A DNA stretch of 64,000 nt from Falsirhodobacter flavus (GTDB lineage: Bacteria; Pseudomonadota; Alphaproteobacteria; Rhodobacterales; Rhodobacteraceae): NCBI GenBank assembly GCA_029846755.1, contig JARWBI010000005.1, positions 62,001 through 126,000 on the forward strand, written 5' to 3'. Numbering within the stretch: position 1 is the stretch's first letter; each line of letters opens with the position of its first letter. The notes beneath the pieces were generated by a model. It saw only the letters and a program-made list of their open reading frames with translations. It made no database searches and was not told the DNA's origin. This document shows, one piece after another, positions 11,397 through 20,478 of this stretch. Made by a program: the position numbers and the translations under genes.

Positions 11397-13007
11397 TCAG
11401 ACCATCATTTCCTTGGTCGCGGTCAGCTTCACGTCGGGATGGTCGCGCTGCACGCGGTCGATATCCCATTGCAGGCGGGTCAGGAAAACCGCGTCGCCGT
11501 CGCTGTCGGTGGCCATATGGCCCTTGTTGACATTTGCCAGCTTTTCGACCGCCGGTTTCGGCCCCTGCACCCAACGGGCCGAGGTGAACTGCGACGGCTC
11601 GAACCGGACGGGCAGCGAATATTCCTGCTCGATCCGCGATGCCAGCACTTCGAACTGAAGCGCGCCGACGACGCCGACGATGAAGCCCGAGCCGATGGCG
11701 GGTTTGAACACCTTGGCCGCGCCTTCCTCGGCAAATTGCATCAGCGCCTTTTCCAGATGCTTGGCCTTCATCGGATCGCCCGCGCGCACGCCTTGCAGCA
11801 GTTCCGGCGCGAAAGACGGAATGCCTGTGAAGTGCAGCGCCTCACCCTCGGTCAGCGCGTCGCCGATGCGAAGCTGGCCGTGGTTCGGGATGCCGATGAT
11901 GTCGCCCGCCCATGCCTCCTCGGCCAGCTCACGGTCGGCGGCAAGGAACAGCACGGGGTTCGACACCGCCATCTGCTTTTTCGAGCGGACATGCAGCAGC
12001 TTCATCCCACGTTCGAAATGCCCGGACGCAAGGCGCACGAAGGCCACGCGGTCGCGGTGCTTGGGGTCCATGTTGGCCTGCACCTTGAACACGAAGCCCG
12101 CGACCTTGTTTTCCCCGGCATCGAGCTGGCGTTCCTTGGCGTTCTGCGGCTGCGGTTCGGGGCCGTATTCGCCCATGCCGTCCATCAGCTCCTTCACCCC
12201 GAAGGAGTTGATGGCAGATCCGAACCAGATCGGCGTCATATGCCCTTCGAGGAAGGCCTGCCGGTCGAAGGCAGGCAGCAACTCGCGCGCCATCTGCACT
12301 TCCTCGCGCAGCTTGGTCAGCAGGTCCGCCGGGATGTGATCGGCCAGCTTCGGATCGTCGAGCCCGGTGATCTTGATCGATTCCGCCACCTTGTTGCGGT
12401 CGGCCCGGTCCATGATCTCCAGCCGGTCGTGCAGCAGGTCATAGGCGCCGACGAAGTCGCGGCCCATGCCGATGGGCCACGAGGCGGGGGCGACGTCGAT
12501 GGCGAGGTTTTCCTGTATCTCGTCGATGATCTCGAACGTGTCGCGGGATTCGCGGTCCATCTTGTTGCAGAAGGTCAGGATCGGCAGATCGCGCAGGCGG
12601 CAGACCTCGAACAGCTTGCGGGTCTGCGATTCCACGCCCTTGGCACCGTCGATGACCATGATCGCGGCGTCCACGGCGGTCAGTGTGCGGTAGGTGTCTT
12701 CGGAGAAATCGCTGTGGCCGGGCGTGTCGACCAGATTGAAGCGATACTTGCCGAATTCGAACGACATGGCCGAGGCGGAGACCGAGATCCCGCGATCCTG
12801 TTCCATCTTCATGAAGTCCGACCTGGTGCGCCGCGCCTCGCCCTTGGCGCGCACTTGGCCCGCCATCTGGATCGCGCCGCCGAACAGCAGGAACTTTTCG
12901 GTCAGCGTTGTTTTCCCGGCGTCGGGATGCGAAATGATCGCAAAGGTCCGGCGGCGGGCGATTTCGGGCGGAAGGGTCGGGCGGTTGTCCAGCATGGGCA
13001 GCGGCAT
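11397..13007 (-). CDS. prfC: peptide chain release factor 3
   Basis: 536 residues, a translational GTPase that recycles RF1/RF2 from the ribosome after peptide release. The G-domain motifs are present: G1 HPDAGKTTL, the RGISV switch region, DTPGHSDF (G3), CNKMD (G4). The RF3-specific KMEQDRGISVSASAM stretch and the domain III C-terminus separate it from EF-G. The ATG at 13007 is used; ATG 12995 is an alternative four codons in. The gene is divergent from the SDR gene with only 39 bases between start codons, so the two promoters must overlap. Confidence 0.95.
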   Translation of the reverse strand: MPLPMLDNRPTLPPEIARRRTFAIISHPDAGKTTLTEKFLLFGGAIQMAGQVRAKGEARRTRSDFMKMEQDRGISVSASAMSFEFGKYRFNLVDTPGHSDFSEDTYRTLTAVDAAIMVIDGAKGVESQTRKLFEVCRLRDLPILTFCNKMDRESRDTFEIIDEIQENLAIDVAPASWPIGMGRDFVGAYDLLHDRLEIMDRADRNKVAESIKITGLDDPKLADHIPADLLTKLREEVQMARELLPAFDRQAFLEGHMTPIWFGSAINSFGVKELMDGMGEYGPEPQPQNAKERQLDAGENKVAGFVFKVQANMDPKHRDRVAFVRLASGHFERGMKLLHVRSKKQMAVSNPVLFLAADRELAEEAWAGDIIGIPNHGQLRIGDALTEGEALHFTGIPSFAPELLQGVRAGDPMKAKHLEKALMQFAEEGAAKVFKPAIGSGFIVGVVGALQFEVLASRIEQEYSLPVRFEPSQFTSARWVQGPKPAVEKLANVNKGHMATDSDGDAVFLTRLQWDIDRVQRDHPDVKLTATKEMMV

Positions 13008-13046
13008 ACATCAGGGCGCGATGCGCGTCCATAAGGGAGAGACGGG

Positions 13047-13820
13047 ATGGACTTGGGTATTCGCGGCAAACGGGCGCTGGTCTGCGCGTCGAGCAAGGGT
13101 CTCGGCTTTGGCTGCGCCGAGGCGCTGGCCGAGGCGGGCGTCGATCTGGTCATCAACGCGCGCGGGTCCGAGGCGCTGGGGGCGGCTGCCGAACGGCTGC
13201 GCGGGCATGGCGTTTCGGTGACGGCGGTGGCTGCGGATGTCACGACCGAGGACGGCCGCGCCAAGGTGCTGGCCGAGGGGCCGTTCGACATTCTGGTGAC
13301 GAACGCGGGCGGGCCGCCCCCCGGCGTCTGGTCGGATTGGACGCGCGAGGATTTCCTTAAGGCGCTGGATGCAAACATGCTGACGCCCATCGCGCTGATG
13401 ACGGCGATCCTGCCGGGTATGGTGGAACGGGGTTGGGGGCGGGTGGTCAACATCACCTCGCAATCGGTGAAGGCGCCGATCGCGCAGCTTGGACTGTCGA
13501 ACGCGGCGCGGACGGGGCTGACGGGCTATGTCGCCGGAACCTCGCGGCAGGTGGCGGCGCATGGCGTCAACATCAACAACCTGCTGCCGGGCAGCCACGA
13601 CACCGACCGGATCGCCGCGCTGAACAAGGCCGCAAGCGAGAAGCAAGGCGTTTCGCTGGACGAGGCGCGCCGCGCGCACCAGTCCGCGATTCCGGCGGGC
13701 CGCTATGGCACCGCGGCGGAATTCGGCGCGATGTGCGCGTTCCTGTGCTCGCAGCATGCCGGGTTCATCGTGGGGCAGAACGTGCTTCTGGATGGCGGCG
13801 CGACGGTCGCCACGATCTGA
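13047..13820 (+). CDS. atypical short-chain dehydrogenase/reductase-like protein
   Basis: 257 residues with a Rossmann SDR fold: the N-terminal ASSKGLG nucleotide loop, the DILVTNAGG strand and the PGMVERGWGRVVNITS strand. The family YxxxK active-site pair is not present. At the expected place the protein reads SNAAR (Ser151, Arg155). The Gly-rich loop also deviates from TGxxxGxG. It resembles the subgroup of FabG-like proteins that lacks the normal tetrad. Normal FabG is encoded at 46.1 kb, so this is not the fatty acid reductase. SD GGGAGAGACGGG precedes the ATG. Substrate is unknown. Confidence 0.85.
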   Translation: MDLGIRGKRALVCASSKGLGFGCAEALAEAGVDLVINARGSEALGAAAERLRGHGVSVTAVAADVTTEDGRAKVLAEGPFDILVTNAGGPPPGVWSDWTREDFLKALDANMLTPIALMTAILPGMVERGWGRVVNITSQSVKAPIAQLGLSNAARTGLTGYVAGTSRQVAAHGVNINNLLPGSHDTDRIAALNKAASEKQGVSLDEARRAHQSAIPAGRYGTAAEFGAMCAFLCSQHAGFIVGQNVLLDGGATVATI

Positions 13821-13844
13821 TACCTCTCAACTTTCCGGGAACGC

Positions 13845-13871
13845 GTCCGCTTTCACCCTTTGAAAGCGGAC
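13845..13871. terminator. hairpin between the SDR gene and tatA
   Basis: A perfect 11-base inverted repeat (GTCCGCTTTCA / TGAAAGCGGAC) surrounds the 5-base loop CCCTT, 25 bases after the SDR stop. There is no immediate T-tract, only GTGTTT further on, so it could be a weak terminator or an mRNA 3'-end stabiliser. Confidence 0.5.
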
Positions 13872-13940
13872 GGCAGGTGTTTAAAGATCGGGTCTTGTCA
13901 ATGAACGGGCGGCGCCGCTGCCCGATGGAAGGAGATGGCC

Positions 13941-14159
13941 ATGGGACGCTTTGGTATTACCGAGATCCTTATCATCGGTGTGGTCCTGCTGGTGCTGTTC
14001 GGGCGTGGCAAGGTTTCCTCGCTGATGGGTGAAGTCGGCAAGGGGATCACCGCGTTCAAGCGCGGCGTGAAGGACGGGTCCGACGAGATCGAGCAGCAGA
14101 AGGCTGCCGAAGCCCGCGACGTGACCCCCGAGACGACGCCCGACCAGAAGAAAGTCTGA
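13941..14159 (+). CDS. tatA: Sec-independent protein translocase protein TatA
   Basis: 72 residues. One N-terminal membrane helix (GITEILIIGVVLLVLFG) is followed by the FGRGKVSSL hinge and an amphipathic helix, then a charged tail; this is the TatA/E pattern. TatA forms the pore for folded proteins, such as cofactor-containing periplasmic enzymes. The start at 13941 is preferred over ATG 13935 because AAGGAG at 13929-13934 directly abuts the upstream ATG but gives good spacing to the second. tatB and tatC follow. Confidence 0.95.
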   Translation: MGRFGITEILIIGVVLLVLFGRGKVSSLMGEVGKGITAFKRGVKDGSDEIEQQKAAEARDVTPETTPDQKKV

Positions 14160-14183
14160 TCGGTCCCACATAGAGGCTGATCC

Positions 14184-14705
14184 ATGTTCGATATCGGGTG
14201 GAGCGAGCTCATCATGATCGGCGTCGTGGCGCTGATCGTCGTGGGCCCCAAGGACCTGCCGGAAATGTTCCGCACGCTGGGGCGGTTCACGGCCAAGGCG
14301 AGGTCGATGGCGCGCGATTTTTCCCGCGCGATGGAAGATGTCGCCAAGGAATCAGGCGTCGACGACGTGGCGCGCGATCTGCGCAAGGCGACCTCGCCAT
14401 CGGCGATGGGCCTCGATGCGCTGAAGACATCGGCGACCAAGTTCGAGAACTGGGACCCGATGCGCAGCGTCAACGCGCTTCAGCGCACGCCCAAGGCCGA
14501 GGTGGATGCGGCACTTGCCAAGACAACGGCAGCCGCAGTTACCGCGCCGCCCGCCGTGACGCAGCCGGTGACGCCCCCCGTGGTGGCCGCAAAGCCCGCG
14601 CCGGAGCCGCGCCCGCGCCCCGAGCCGGTGCGCCGCCGCAAGATCGTCGATGACCGCCCCGCGCGGCGGGCCGTTCCGCGCAAAACCTTGCCCAAGAAGC
14701 CGTGA
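14184..14705 (+). CDS. tatB: Sec-independent protein translocase protein TatB
   Basis: 173 residues. [21 protein letters not shown] is the typical TatB membrane segment with the conserved Glu, followed by [14 protein letters not shown] and a long amphipathic helix. The C-terminal third (about residues 115-173) is rich in Ala, Pro, Thr and Arg and is probably disordered. TatB and TatC make the twin-arginine signal receptor. The stop overlaps the tatC start (ATGA-type overlap of four bases). Confidence 0.95.
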   Translation: MFDIGWSELIMIGVVALIVVGPKDLPEMFRTLGRFTAKARSMARDFSRAMEDVAKESGVDDVARDLRKATSPSAMGLDALKTSATKFENWDPMRSVNALQRTPKAEVDAALAKTTAAAVTAPPAVTQPVTPPVVAAKPAPEPRPRPEPVRRRKIVDDRPARRAVPRKTLPKKP

Positions 14706-15526
14706 TGACCGACGAGATCGACGACAGCAGCGCCCCCCTTGTCGAACACCTGAAGGAACTGCGCACCCGGATCATCTGGGCGCTCGTCGCCTATGTGGTG
14801 GCGGTCTTCGCGATCTTTCCGTTCGCACAACACGTCTTCAACTTCCTGTCGCGGCCGGTCTGCAATGCGCTGGCCGATCGGGGGCAGGATTGCGGACTGG
14901 TGATGATCAAGCTGCAGGAAGGCTTCTTCGTCTCGGTCAACATCGCGCTGTTCGGCGGTCTGGTCGTGGCATTTCCGATCATCGCCTACCAGCTTTGGCG
15001 CTTCGTTGCGCCGGGGCTCTACAAGACCGAGAAGTCGGCCTTCCTGCCGTTCCTTCTGGCATCCCCGGCGATGTTCTTCTTCGGCGCGGCCTTCTGTTTC
15101 TATGTCGTGCTGCCGACGGCCTTCGACTTCTTCCTTGGCTTCCAGCAGGCCGCCCCGGCACCGGGCGAGGCGGGCGCACCGCCTGCCGGCATCGTGTTCC
15201 AGGGCTCCGCGCAGGAATATCTAGGGCTGACGATGAAGTTCATCCTCGCCTTCGGGCTGTGCTTCCAGCTTCCGGTCCTGCTGACACTGATGGGCAAGGC
15301 GGGGCTGATTTCATCCAAGGGGCTGGCTTCGGTCCGCAAATACGCCGTGGTCGTCATCCTGATCCTGGCCGCCGTCGCGACGCCGCCCGACATCATGAGC
15401 CAACTGATCCTGTTCGGCGCCGTCTATCCTCTGTATGAAATCTCGATCGTCATCATCCGCCGGATCGAGAGGAACCGCGAGGCGAAGCTGCGCGCCGAAG
15501 GGCTGTGGGTGGAGGACGAGGAATGA
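14702..15526 (+). CDS. tatC: Sec-independent protein translocase protein TatC
   Basis: 274 residues, six membrane helices. The conserved N-terminal HLKELRTRI motif is present, as are the periplasmic F-x-P region and the [20 protein letters not shown] helix. TatC binds the twin-arginine signal peptide. A hydrophilic periplasmic segment of about 25 residues (rich in Pro, Ala and Gly, around residues 150-175) precedes helix 4 and matches longer alphaproteobacterial TatC proteins. The stop overlaps the next gene (ATGA). Confidence 0.96.
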   Translation: MMTDEIDDSSAPLVEHLKELRTRIIWALVAYVVAVFAIFPFAQHVFNFLSRPVCNALADRGQDCGLVMIKLQEGFFVSVNIALFGGLVVAFPIIAYQLWRFVAPGLYKTEKSAFLPFLLASPAMFFFGAAFCFYVVLPTAFDFFLGFQQAAPAPGEAGAPPAGIVFQGSAQEYLGLTMKFILAFGLCFQLPVLLTLMGKAGLISSKGLASVRKYAVVVILILAAVATPPDIMSQLILFGAVYPLYEISIVIIRRIERNREAKLRAEGLWVEDEE

Positions 15527-16359
15527 GCGACCCGCTGATCCGCATCGCCGAGGCGCTGGAGCGGATCAGCCCCGCGCCGCCCGCAGCCCCCGACCTTAAC
15601 GCCGCCGAAGCCTTCGTCTGGCACACCGCGCCCGACCGGCTGGAGCCGGTGGCGAAGGTGGCGCGGGTGGATATCTCGCTGCTGGTGGGGGTGAACCGGG
15701 CGCGCGACATCCTGCTGGAGAATACCCGCCATTTCGCATCGGGGCTGCCTGCCAACAACGCGCTGCTCTGGGGTGCGCGGGGGATGGGGAAATCGTCGCT
15801 GGTCAAGGCGATCCACGCGCAGGTCCGGGCCGAGGGGCTGGACCTGAAGCTGGTGGAACTGGCACGCGAGGATCTGCCCTCGGTCCAGCGGCTGCTGGCG
15901 CATCTGCGCGCTTCGGACCGCCGGTTCGTGCTGTTCTGCGACGATCTTTCCTTCAGTCATGACGATCAGCATTATAAATCGCTTAAGGCCGTTCTGGATG
16001 GCGGGATCGAGGGGCGGCCGGAGAACGTGGTGCTTTACGCCACGTCGAACCGCCGCCACCTGATGCCCCGCGACATGATCGAGAACGAGCGTTCCACCGC
16101 CATCAGCCCGTCCGAGGCGGTGGAGGAGAAGGTTTCCCTGTCGGACCGTTTCGGGCTGTGGCTCGGCTTCCACCCCTGCACGCAGGACGAATACCTTGCC
16201 ATGATCCGCGGCTATTGTGCGGCCCATGGCGTGGTGGTGGATGAGGATACCCTGCGCGCCGAGGCGATCGAATGGCAGGCGACGCGCGGCGCGCGGTCGG
16301 GCCGCGTGGCGTGGCAGTTCTTCACCGACCTTGCCGCGCGGCACGGGGTCGCGATCTAG
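15523..16359 (+). CDS. DUF815-family AAA+-like ATP-binding protein
   Basis: 278 residues. Walker [15 protein letters not shown] lies at about residues 84-97, and the Walker B-like [10 protein letters not shown] at about residue 135. Downstream come the conserved YATSNRRHL and sensor-like segments and the C-terminal [10 protein letters not shown]. This is the DUF815 family of predicted ATPases, whose role is not known. The start at 15523 overlaps the tatC stop, so it is probably co-transcribed with tatABC. Its stop overlaps by three bases the stop of the convergent Hint gene, leaving no room for a terminator. Confidence 0.85.
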   Translation: MSDPLIRIAEALERISPAPPAAPDLNAAEAFVWHTAPDRLEPVAKVARVDISLLVGVNRARDILLENTRHFASGLPANNALLWGARGMGKSSLVKAIHAQVRAEGLDLKLVELAREDLPSVQRLLAHLRASDRRFVLFCDDLSFSHDDQHYKSLKAVLDGGIEGRPENVVLYATSNRRHLMPRDMIENERSTAISPSEAVEEKVSLSDRFGLWLGFHPCTQDEYLAMIRGYCAAHGVVVDEDTLRAEAIEWQATRGARSGRVAWQFFTDLAARHGVAI

Positions 16360-17915
16360 CCAGCCCAGGCGCGGGTTTCATGCGCCTTCAGCGCTATCCG
16401 CGCGGCGGGGCCATAACCCAGGAAGCTGCCCCGATCCAGCGCCGGGAACAGGCCCAGGATCTCGTCCTGCGTGGCGGAATCGAAGCCGCGCATCGTTTCG
16501 GGGCCGGGGAGGTAGCTTTCGCTGTCCAGCCCGTTGGCCGTCACGATCTGATGTGCGTCGAACAGGATGTGGACATAGGTGACATCGCCCCCCGTGCGGC
16601 GTGTGACGGTCAGATCGTTCACCAGATCGCGCGCCTTGGCCAGCGCCTCGGTTTCGCCGAACAGAAGCTGGGCGCGGGGGCCGGCGATCAGGATGCGATG
16701 GTTGGGCGATACCTCGATGGCGTCGTGGCGGCCAAGCGCGTCGCGCGCGATGGCGACGGGGGCGAAGCGCCCCTCGGCGGCGACGGTGGAGGCGCCGATC
16801 CAGCGCAGGGGCTGCGGGCCGGCGTCGCGGGTCAAGACCATGTCGCCGGGGCGCAGATCCTCGATCCGCCTTGCGCCGCCGGGCGTTGCGAGATGCGTGC
16901 CCGCGGTGAAGCAAGCGATGGTCGAAAGGTTGACGAAGCCGGTGTCCGAAGCCGCGCTGCCGTCGCTGACGGTATAGCTGACGACCTCGTTCCCGATCCC
17001 GGCGGGGGTGAAGGCCAGCGTTCCGTTCGGCAGCAGCTTGACCACGGTGCCGGAGGCGAGCGTCACGCTGTCGCCTGCCTTCACCGCGATGCCGTTGATG
17101 TGCGTCACCGTCAGCGCGGTCTTCAGCGGGCCCGCGTCATTCGCCAACACGTCCACGATGCCCGTGCCGCCCGGTTTCAGCGCCACTTCGTCATCGGCCG
17201 CGACGATGCTGGTCTGAACGCTTTTGCCCGCGATCACGAGGTTGGAGTCGTAGCCCGAGTCGCCCGCGTCGGCGATCCCGATCCAGATCGTGTTGTTGAC
17301 CCCCGGCTTGACCGGCGCCTTCAGCGTGAGGGTCACGGTAAAGCCGTCCATCTCGGTGTTGTAGGCGCCGGCGGAGTTGTCCTTGTAAAGATTGCGGTTC
17401 GCCCCGGCCGCGTTGATGTTGTTGATCGAGATGTCGCCGTTGCCGACCGTCAGCTCGGCCCGCACGCCGTTGACATAGATGCCGACGGCATCGTTGTACG
17501 CGCCGCCGACATATTCGGGGTATTCTTCCGACGCGAAGACGATCTGCATGGTCAGCACCGACCCGTCGGGCACGAAGGTCGCTTCCAGCACCGCAGCGTC
17601 ATAGGTCGTGGTGCCTGCAACGGCGTTCAGCAGCGGGTTGTTGTCCGCCCCCGATGTGTTGGTCGAGGCCTGAGTCTTGTTCGCGGTCGTCGCCGATGTT
17701 GTGAACGCATCCGCCTTGCCGGTCGACAAAATGACCCCTGTATTGGAGGGCAGGACCCCCGGCGAGGTCGAAAGTCCGTTGCTGTAGATGCCCTTCGATG
17801 CCGCATCGCCGGTGTATTTCGCAGAGATGACTTTCGTGCCGCTGCCGAAGATGGCATTCGCCATCTGCGTTGCGCTCGCATTTGTGTCGACGGGCAGCTT
17901 GACCGCTTTGACCAT
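16356..17915 (-). CDS. secreted-type protein with choice-of-anchor L and Hint (Hedgehog/intein) domains
   Basis: 519 residues. The N-terminal 220 or so residues have the choice-of-anchor L pattern (FGSGTKV, SNTGVILSTGKA, MQIVFASEEYPEYVGG, NDAVGIYVNG). A short Ig/cadherin-like segment follows (VDVLANDAGPL, VVSYTVSDGS), then a Hint domain from ACFTAGT (Cys near 334) through DMVLTRDAG to SPNHRILI (His near 408). Hint domains can cleave their own peptide bond at the Cys. No cleavable signal peptide is seen; such Rhodobacteraceae proteins are often thought to use type I export, which is inferred here. The start at 17915 follows AGGAAA on the minus strand in an AT-rich leader. Confidence 0.8.
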   Translation of the reverse strand: MVKAVKLPVDTNASATQMANAIFGSGTKVISAKYTGDAASKGIYSNGLSTSPGVLPSNTGVILSTGKADAFTTSATTANKTQASTNTSGADNNPLLNAVAGTTTYDAAVLEATFVPDGSVLTMQIVFASEEYPEYVGGAYNDAVGIYVNGVRAELTVGNGDISINNINAAGANRNLYKDNSAGAYNTEMDGFTVTLTLKAPVKPGVNNTIWIGIADAGDSGYDSNLVIAGKSVQTSIVAADDEVALKPGGTGIVDVLANDAGPLKTALTVTHINGIAVKAGDSVTLASGTVVKLLPNGTLAFTPAGIGNEVVSYTVSDGSAASDTGFVNLSTIACFTAGTHLATPGGARRIEDLRPGDMVLTRDAGPQPLRWIGASTVAAEGRFAPVAIARDALGRHDAIEVSPNHRILIAGPRAQLLFGETEALAKARDLVNDLTVTRRTGGDVTYVHILFDAHQIVTANGLDSESYLPGPETMRGFDSATQDEILGLFPALDRGSFLGYGPAARIALKAHETRAWAG

Positions 17916-18022
17916 TATAATTTTTCCTGAGAACACTCGCAGCCGCGCCGCGAACGCCGCGCTCATGCCATGCCGCAGCGTGTGCGTCTATCTCAGGGCT
18001 AACAAAAAATTATTGGAAAACT

Positions 18023-18652
18023 TTAGGTTGCACGATTGCAACAGGCGGCCAGTGCAGCCAGGACCTGCTGCACCACGACTTCGGGCGCGGCAGAGGCATC
18101 GACGATCGCGTGGCGGTCCGGCGCGCTGCGGGCCTGATCCAGATAGGATTGGCGCACACGCGAATGGAAGGCGAGGTCGAGGCTTTCGAACCGCCCTTCG
18201 TCCACCGCCTCGGCGCTCAGCCGTTTGCGGCTGCGCGTCAGGCCGATGGCGGGGTCGAGGTCCAGCACGATGGTCAGATCAGGCAGGATGCCCCCCACCG
18301 CGCGGTCATGCAGATCGCGGATCAGACCTGCATCCATCCCGCGCCCGGCCCCCTGATAGGCGAGGGTGGAGCCGAGGAAGCGGTCCGACACGACCGTCCG
18401 CCCCGCCGCCAGCGCTGGCCGGATCACGCGGCGCACATGTTCCACCCGCGCGGCGGTCATCATCAGCAGTTCCGACATCGGATCCCACGCATCGCCGTCG
18501 CCCGCCAGCAGCATCCCCCGCAGCCTGTCGCCCTGCGGCGTGCCGCCCGGCTCACGCGTGGTCAGCGCATCGGGGATCGCTTCGGTAATGGCACGCACGA
18601 CCCCGGTCTTGCCGGAGCCGTCGATACCCTCGACCGCGATGAAGCGCGCCAA
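18023..18652 (-). CDS. tmk: thymidylate kinase
   Basis: 209 residues. Tmk phosphorylates dTMP to dTDP. The P-loop [13 protein letters not shown], the substrate motif [14 protein letters not shown], the [12 protein letters not shown] segment and the LID region with basic residues are present and ordered as in the family. The stop codon lies at 18023-18025. The gene starts three bases downstream of the carboxypeptidase stop on the same strand, so the two are co-transcribed. A small GTTGCA/TGCAAC hairpin (18027-18042) overlaps the 3' end. Confidence 0.95.
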   Translation of the reverse strand: MARFIAVEGIDGSGKTGVVRAITEAIPDALTTREPGGTPQGDRLRGMLLAGDGDAWDPMSELLMMTAARVEHVRRVIRPALAAGRTVVSDRFLGSTLAYQGAGRGMDAGLIRDLHDRAVGGILPDLTIVLDLDPAIGLTRSRKRLSAEAVDEGRFESLDLAFHSRVRQSYLDQARSAPDRHAIVDASAAPEVVVQQVLAALAACCNRAT

Positions 18653-18655
18653 GGG

Positions 18656-19837
18656 TCAGGAGGCCGGTTGTTCGGCAGGCGCGGGGTCGGCAGCGATGAA
18701 GCGTTCTGCCAGAACGCGGGCTGCGGTCGAAAGGCGCGTGCCGAAGCCGCCATTCGCAACCGCGGCTTCCGCCAGAAGCGGCACGCGGGTTTCCGGCATC
18801 TCCGGAACGCGGACGATCAGTTCGGCCACCTGCTGGCCCTGCGCGACCGGGGCGGAGACAGGGCCGGTATAGACGATCTCTGCCGTGATCGCATCCTGGA
18901 CCGAGGCGGGAACCAGCAGGTTCACCTCGGACTGCGTGACGAGGCCGACACGCTCGGACTGGCCCAGCCAGACATCCGCCTCGCCCACGCGCTGGCCGGA
19001 CCGCACGACGGTCTTCTGCACGAACTGGCGGAAGGCATAGTTGACGATCGCTTCGGATTCGGTGGCGCGGTCGGCATCCGATTGCAGCCCGGTCAGCACG
19101 AACACCACGCGGCGGCCATCGGTCTTGGACACGGCGGAGCCGGTCAGGCCGTATCCCGCCTCTTGCGTGTGGCCGGTCTTCAGCCCGTCCGCCGTCCAGT
19201 CGCCCGCGCCAAGGCGCAGCAGCGGGTTGCGGTTGTTGGCATTCGACGGCACCCGGTTCTTGTAGTTGAACTCGGTCAGCGCGAAATTCCGGTAAAGCTC
19301 GGGGAATTCGGTGATCAGCCGGGTCGCCAGCAGGCCGAGGTCATGCATCGACATGCGGTGGTCCGGGTGGGGCCAGCCCGAGGAATTGGCGAAATGCGAC
19401 GCGGTCATGCCAAGCTGCCCGGCGCGTTCGTTCATCAGGCGGGCGAAGGCTTCCTCGGACCCGGCCAGCCCTTCGGCGACCACGACGCAGGCGTCATTGC
19501 CCGAGTTGATGATGATGCCGTGGATCAGCTCCTCGACCGTGGGGCGGTCGGCTGGTTCGACGAACATCTTCGATCCGCCCATCTGCCATGCTTTGGTGGA
19601 CACGGGAAAGGTCGTCTCCATCGTGACGCGGCCATCATGCAGCGCCTCGAACAGCATGTTCAGCGTCATCAGCTTGGACATGGACGCGGGCGGCAGCGGG
19701 GTATTCGCATTCTTGTCCAGCAGAACGGTCTGGGTCGTGATGTCATAGACCCACGCAGCAGTGGCGCGGGTTTCGAACCCGTGGGCAAGCGCCGGAACGG
19801 CAGTCATGGCAAGGGCAAGCAGAAGCCGTTTCATCAT
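18656..19837 (-). CDS. D-alanyl-D-alanine carboxypeptidase (PBP5/6 family)
   Basis: About 393 residues. A signal peptide (KRLLLALAMTAVPALAHG) precedes the mature enzyme. The three penicillin-binding motifs are present: SMSK (nucleophile Ser), SGN and KTGHT. The C-terminal beta-domain of PBP5 type follows (about residues 275-370). The enzyme trims the terminal D-Ala from peptidoglycan stem pentapeptides in the periplasm. Three tandem ATGs (19840, 19837, 19834) follow AAGGA; 19837 has the best spacing. tmk follows after three bases. Confidence 0.92.
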   Translation of the reverse strand: MMKRLLLALAMTAVPALAHGFETRATAAWVYDITTQTVLLDKNANTPLPPASMSKLMTLNMLFEALHDGRVTMETTFPVSTKAWQMGGSKMFVEPADRPTVEELIHGIIINSGNDACVVVAEGLAGSEEAFARLMNERAGQLGMTASHFANSSGWPHPDHRMSMHDLGLLATRLITEFPELYRNFALTEFNYKNRVPSNANNRNPLLRLGAGDWTADGLKTGHTQEAGYGLTGSAVSKTDGRRVVFVLTGLQSDADRATESEAIVNYAFRQFVQKTVVRSGQRVGEADVWLGQSERVGLVTQSEVNLLVPASVQDAITAEIVYTGPVSAPVAQGQQVAELIVRVPEMPETRVPLLAEAAVANGGFGTRLSTAARVLAERFIAADPAPAEQPAS

Positions 19838-19911
19838 CATCGTTCCTTGGCGCATCAAAAGTCGCGCGCATCATAGGGACGATGGCGGGGGGATGAAAGT
19901 CACCTTCGCGT

Positions 19912-20253
19912 TCAAAGACCCTGCAAAGCGCTCATGCAGCCTGCTTCGTCGCCTTCGGCAAGCGCCTGCCTTGCGCGTTCCAGCGCGGCGGTGCGGCCAT
20001 CGGCGGCTTCCTCGGCGGCGGTGGGCGCGCCGTCCTGCTGCGCCTGCACGTCGGCCGGGGAAGTCGCAACCCCCGGATCGGCATTCAGCGGTGCGGTCGT
20101 GCCGTCCTTGGCGATGCCGGTCTGCGGCTGCTCCAGCGGGGCAAGCGAGCCGTCCTTGGAAATGCCGCCCTGAAGGCGCGCAAGTTCTGCGGCGCAATCG
20201 GCACTGGCAGCGGTTGCGGCAAGGCAGAAGGCGGCGGATAGGATGAGTTTCAC
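19912..20253 (-). CDS. small periplasmic protein with an internal 11-residue repeat, unknown function
   Basis: 113 residues. It starts at GTG 20253 after a strong GGAGG on the minus strand. An N-terminal signal peptide (KLILSAAFCLAATAASA) is followed by a mature protein with two Cys (one near the N-terminus in ADCAAEL, one near the C-terminus in EAGCMSAL), which could pair. Between them lies a duplicated motif: GISKDGSLAPL and GIAKDGTTAPL. The C-terminal half is helical and Ala/Glu-rich. I do not recognise a named family. It is on the same strand as, and upstream of, the carboxypeptidase. Confidence 0.75.
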   Translation of the reverse strand: MKLILSAAFCLAATAASADCAAELARLQGGISKDGSLAPLEQPQTGIAKDGTTAPLNADPGVATSPADVQAQQDGAPTAAEEAADGRTAALERARQALAEGDEAGCMSALQGL

Positions 20254-20261
20254 GATTTCCT

Positions 20262-20278
20262 CCCGATTTTGGATCGGG
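20262..20278 (-). terminator. small hairpin between the YqaE-like gene and the periplasmic protein gene
   Basis: CCCGAT (20262-20267) pairs with ATCGGG (20273-20278) around a 5-base loop. It lies 32 bases after the stop of the upstream small gene and directly in front of the GGAGG of the next gene. It could be a weak terminator or a leader structure affecting that ribosome binding site. Confidence 0.35.
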
Positions 20279-20310
20279 TGGAAACCGTCATCTCGCGCGG
20301 CTGTTCCAGC

Positions 20311-20472
20311 CTATCTGCGCGCGATGATCCAGACCGCGTGGACGATGCCGGGGATGTAGCCCAGCAGCGTCAAAAGGATGTTCAGCCAGAAGGCTCCACG
20401 GAAGCCGACTTGCAGAAAGACCCCGACCGGAGGAAGCAGGATCGCGAAGATGATACGGATAAGATCGCCCAT
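20311..20472 (-). CDS. YqaE/Pmp3-family small membrane peptide
   Basis: 53 residues. It was found by reading the minus strand; the gene is short but complete from ATG 20472 to TAG 20311. The protein has the Pmp3/YqaE pattern: two membrane helices, the first with IIFAILLPPVGVFLQVG, the second with LNILLTLLGYIPGIVHAVW. Members are stress-related membrane peptides of uncertain function. There is almost no 5' leader: a promoter at 20479-20506 places the transcription start on the ATG, so the mRNA may be leaderless. Confidence 0.88.
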   Translation of the reverse strand: MGDLIRIIFAILLPPVGVFLQVGFRGAFWLNILLTLLGYIPGIVHAVWIIARR

Positions 20473-20478
20473 GACCTG

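Noticed and set aside
14530-14690. Pro/Ala-rich segment of TatB as a frameshifted end
   Set aside because: The frame runs smoothly to an overlap with tatC, and variable Pro/Ala-rich TatB tails are normal.
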